Part shown: in pieces, positions 62,970 to 64,000 of the stretch | How the letters are laid out: every line of letters begins with the position of its first letter | Position numbering within the stretch: position 1 is the stretch's first letter | NCBI GenBank assembly: GCA_021325355.1 | Contig: JAJPHI010000020.1 | Location: 213,473-277,472, forward strand | Length of the DNA: 64,000 bases | Origin: Pseudomonadota bacterium | Lineage (GTDB): Bacteria > Desulfobacterota > Binatia > Binatales > Binataceae | Reading direction: 5' to 3' | Program-made: the position numbers and the translations under genes | Notes under the pieces: generated by a model | Databases searched by the model: none | Seen by the model: the letters and a program-made list of their open reading frames with translations, nothing else | Told to the model about the DNA's origin: nothing

Positions 62970-63503
62970 TTGACCGCAGATAACGCAACTTCGTCAGCAT
63001 CCGGCGACCGGCTGGCACGCGTGCGGCCAGCGACGCTGCGGGCGCTGGTCATTTTTTTCGCCACCGGCGCGTATGTCGGTTATATACCGATAGCTCCGGG
63101 CACGGCCGGGTCGTTACTCGGCGTGGTCATCGGCTTCCTCTGCCGTCCTTTCTGGAGCAGGCGCCCGGGGCTCTTCGTGACGGCCTTTGCCGTGATGTTC
63201 AGCGGCGCCTGCTACGTTGCCGATGAGGCCGAGCGGCTGTCGGGCCGTCACGACGACTCGCGGATTGTAATCGACGAGATTTTCGGGATGGTCGCCGCGA
63301 TGGCCTGGCTGCCGGGCCGGATGCTCTGGATCGCGCTGGCCTTCGGCCTCTTTCGTCTATGCGACATCCTGAAACCCTGGCCGGCGAGTCTTTTCGACAA
63401 GATGCGCGGCGGCGCGGGAGTGATGCTCGACGACCTCGCCGCGGGCCTCTATGCGAATCTCGCGGCCCATCTGATCTGGCGGATCATCGCCGCCTTCAGA
63501 TAG
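62970..63503 (+). CDS. pgpA: phosphatidylglycerophosphatase A
   Basis: About 177 residues with four membrane helices. Core motifs are FFATGAYVGYIPIAPGTAGSLLG, the conserved acidic ADEAERLSGRHDDSRIVIDEIFGM (abbreviated: RHDDSRIVIDEIFGM) and FRLCDILKPWPAS. It dephosphorylates phosphatidylglycerophosphate in phosphatidylglycerol synthesis. No ATG lies near the N-terminus; TTG 62970 and GTG 63021 are the realistic starts, the frame being open farther upstream inside the kinase-like gene. The TTG would start 24 bases after that gene's stop. Confidence 0.9.
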   Translation: MTADNATSSASGDRLARVRPATLRALVIFFATGAYVGYIPIAPGTAGSLLGVVIGFLCRPFWSRRPGLFVTAFAVMFSGACYVADEAERLSGRHDDSRIVIDEIFGMVAAMAWLPGRMLWIALAFGLFRLCDILKPWPASLFDKMRGGAGVMLDDLAAGLYANLAAHLIWRIIAAFR

Positions 63504-63564
63504 CGGTCGACGGCGCGCCGCGTTGCCGACCGGCCGGGCGCGATATACGGCCGCCGACGCGGAA

Positions 63565-64000
63565 CTAGGCTCGGTCGATTCGGATCACGACGGCGCGGGT
63601 CAATTTGACCACCAGCTCGTCGCCCGGCTTAATCAGCTTGAGATTTTCGGGATTGCGTGCCTTGACGGTTTCGGTATTGCCGTCGGGACCCTGGAGCGTG
63701 ACGGTATCGTTGGGCTTGTCGATCGCGACCACCTTGACAAGCAGTTCGAGCTGCTGGCCGACGGCGCCGCCCGGGACCTGGCCGGGTCCGGCACCCACGA
63801 TGCCTTCCTTAAGTGACGCGCTGGGAATGGTCTCGCCGGGCTTCTTCTTGCGGATCGTCACAATTTCGTAAAAATGCGCCACGACCGGATCGCCGACTTT
63901 GGCGGCCTTCAGGTTGTACGGATCCGTCACCCTGAGCGCGATGGTATGTCCTTCGGGTCCAGCGATCGTCACCACTTTGTTCGCCCGATCGACCCCGACG
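63565..64000 (-). CDS. hypothetical protein with two tandem repeats (5' end beyond the window)
   Basis: The frame is open through the right edge (readable to about 63999), so the N-terminus is missing. The visible ~145 residues contain two copies of a ~45-residue beta-rich unit: one with VTIAGPEGHTIALRVTDPYNLKAAKVGD, the other with VTLQGPDGNTETVKARNPENLKLIKPGD (each shown in part; shared skeleton VT-GP-G-T, then P-NLK--K-GD). The copies are joined by a Gly/Pro/Val-rich linker (GAGPGQVPGGAVG). Such D-x-N-turn repeats are common in secreted or cell-surface proteins. I do not recognise the family. It converges on pgpA with 61 bases between. Confidence 0.7.
   Translation of the reverse strand, partial: VGVDRANKVVTIAGPEGHTIALRVTDPYNLKAAKVGDPVVAHFYEIVTIRKKKPGETIPSASLKEGIVGAGPGQVPGGAVGQQLELLVKVVAIDKPNDTVTLQGPDGNTETVKARNPENLKLIKPGDELVVKLTRAVVIRIDRA

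Overview
The window is 64 kb of GC-rich, gene-dense bacterial chromosome carrying mostly core genes, with two patches of catabolic accessory genes. There is no rRNA, transposase, prophage or CRISPR array. Gene order resembles former deltaproteobacterial lineages: thrS-infC-rpmI-rplT-pheS-pheT-ihfA-merR, and bactofilin followed by atpF'-F-H-A-G-D-C. The accessory content (LLM flavin/F420-type oxidoreductases, an F420-type PPOX protein, CaiB/BaiF CoA transferases, a P450, a phosphotriesterase-like hydrolase) would fit an uncultured group such as Candidatus Binatota. That placement is inference from content, not a sequence search.

Layout. 0-6.5 kb: the end of an ammonium transporter, a small unknown gene, and the cell-elongation operon mreB-mreC-mreD-mrdA-rodA on the minus strand. 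6.7-12.8 kb, plus strand: a PpiD/SurA-like chaperone, two alpha/beta hydrolases, a P450 and a frameshifted LLM oxidoreductase. 12.8-23.9 kb, minus strand: two CoA transferases, then nuoB-nuoG-[MFS transporter]-nuoI-nuoC-nuoD-nuoEF. This encodes only the peripheral arm of complex I, with NuoE and NuoF fused and no membrane-arm gene. 24-30 kb, plus strand: ileS-lspA, a phosphotriesterase-like gene and a YihY membrane protein. 30-38 kb, minus strand: the translation/IHF operon, in which infC appears to start at AUU, then thrS and a tRNA-Val(GAC). 38-42.7 kb: a VOC protein, an AI-2E-type permease, a CCA-adding/poly(A) polymerase family enzyme, rplU-rpmA and sufT.

The most notable locus is 42.89-42.97 kb. 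Two perfect DnaA boxes 22 bp apart lie 25 bp from a near-perfect parS site in a 338-bp intergenic region. Gene orientation flips here. To the left most genes, including rplU-rpmA, pheST/infC/thrS, nuo and mre, read leftward; to the right the atp operon and most others read rightward. This is a strong candidate for the chromosomal replication origin or an origin-proximal centromere. dnaA, parA and parB are not in the window.

43-64 kb: a DEDDh exonuclease fused to a UvrC-like GIY-YIG module, an LLM oxidoreductase, a very large AsmA/DUF748 protein, a YcbB-type L,D-transpeptidase, miaB, a 2OG-Fe(II) oxygenase, a zinc-ribbon miniprotein, a PPOX protein, bactofilin, the F1/stalk ATP synthase operon (no a or c subunit), a cytidylate-kinase-like/BON fusion, pgpA, and a repeat-containing protein cut by the right edge.
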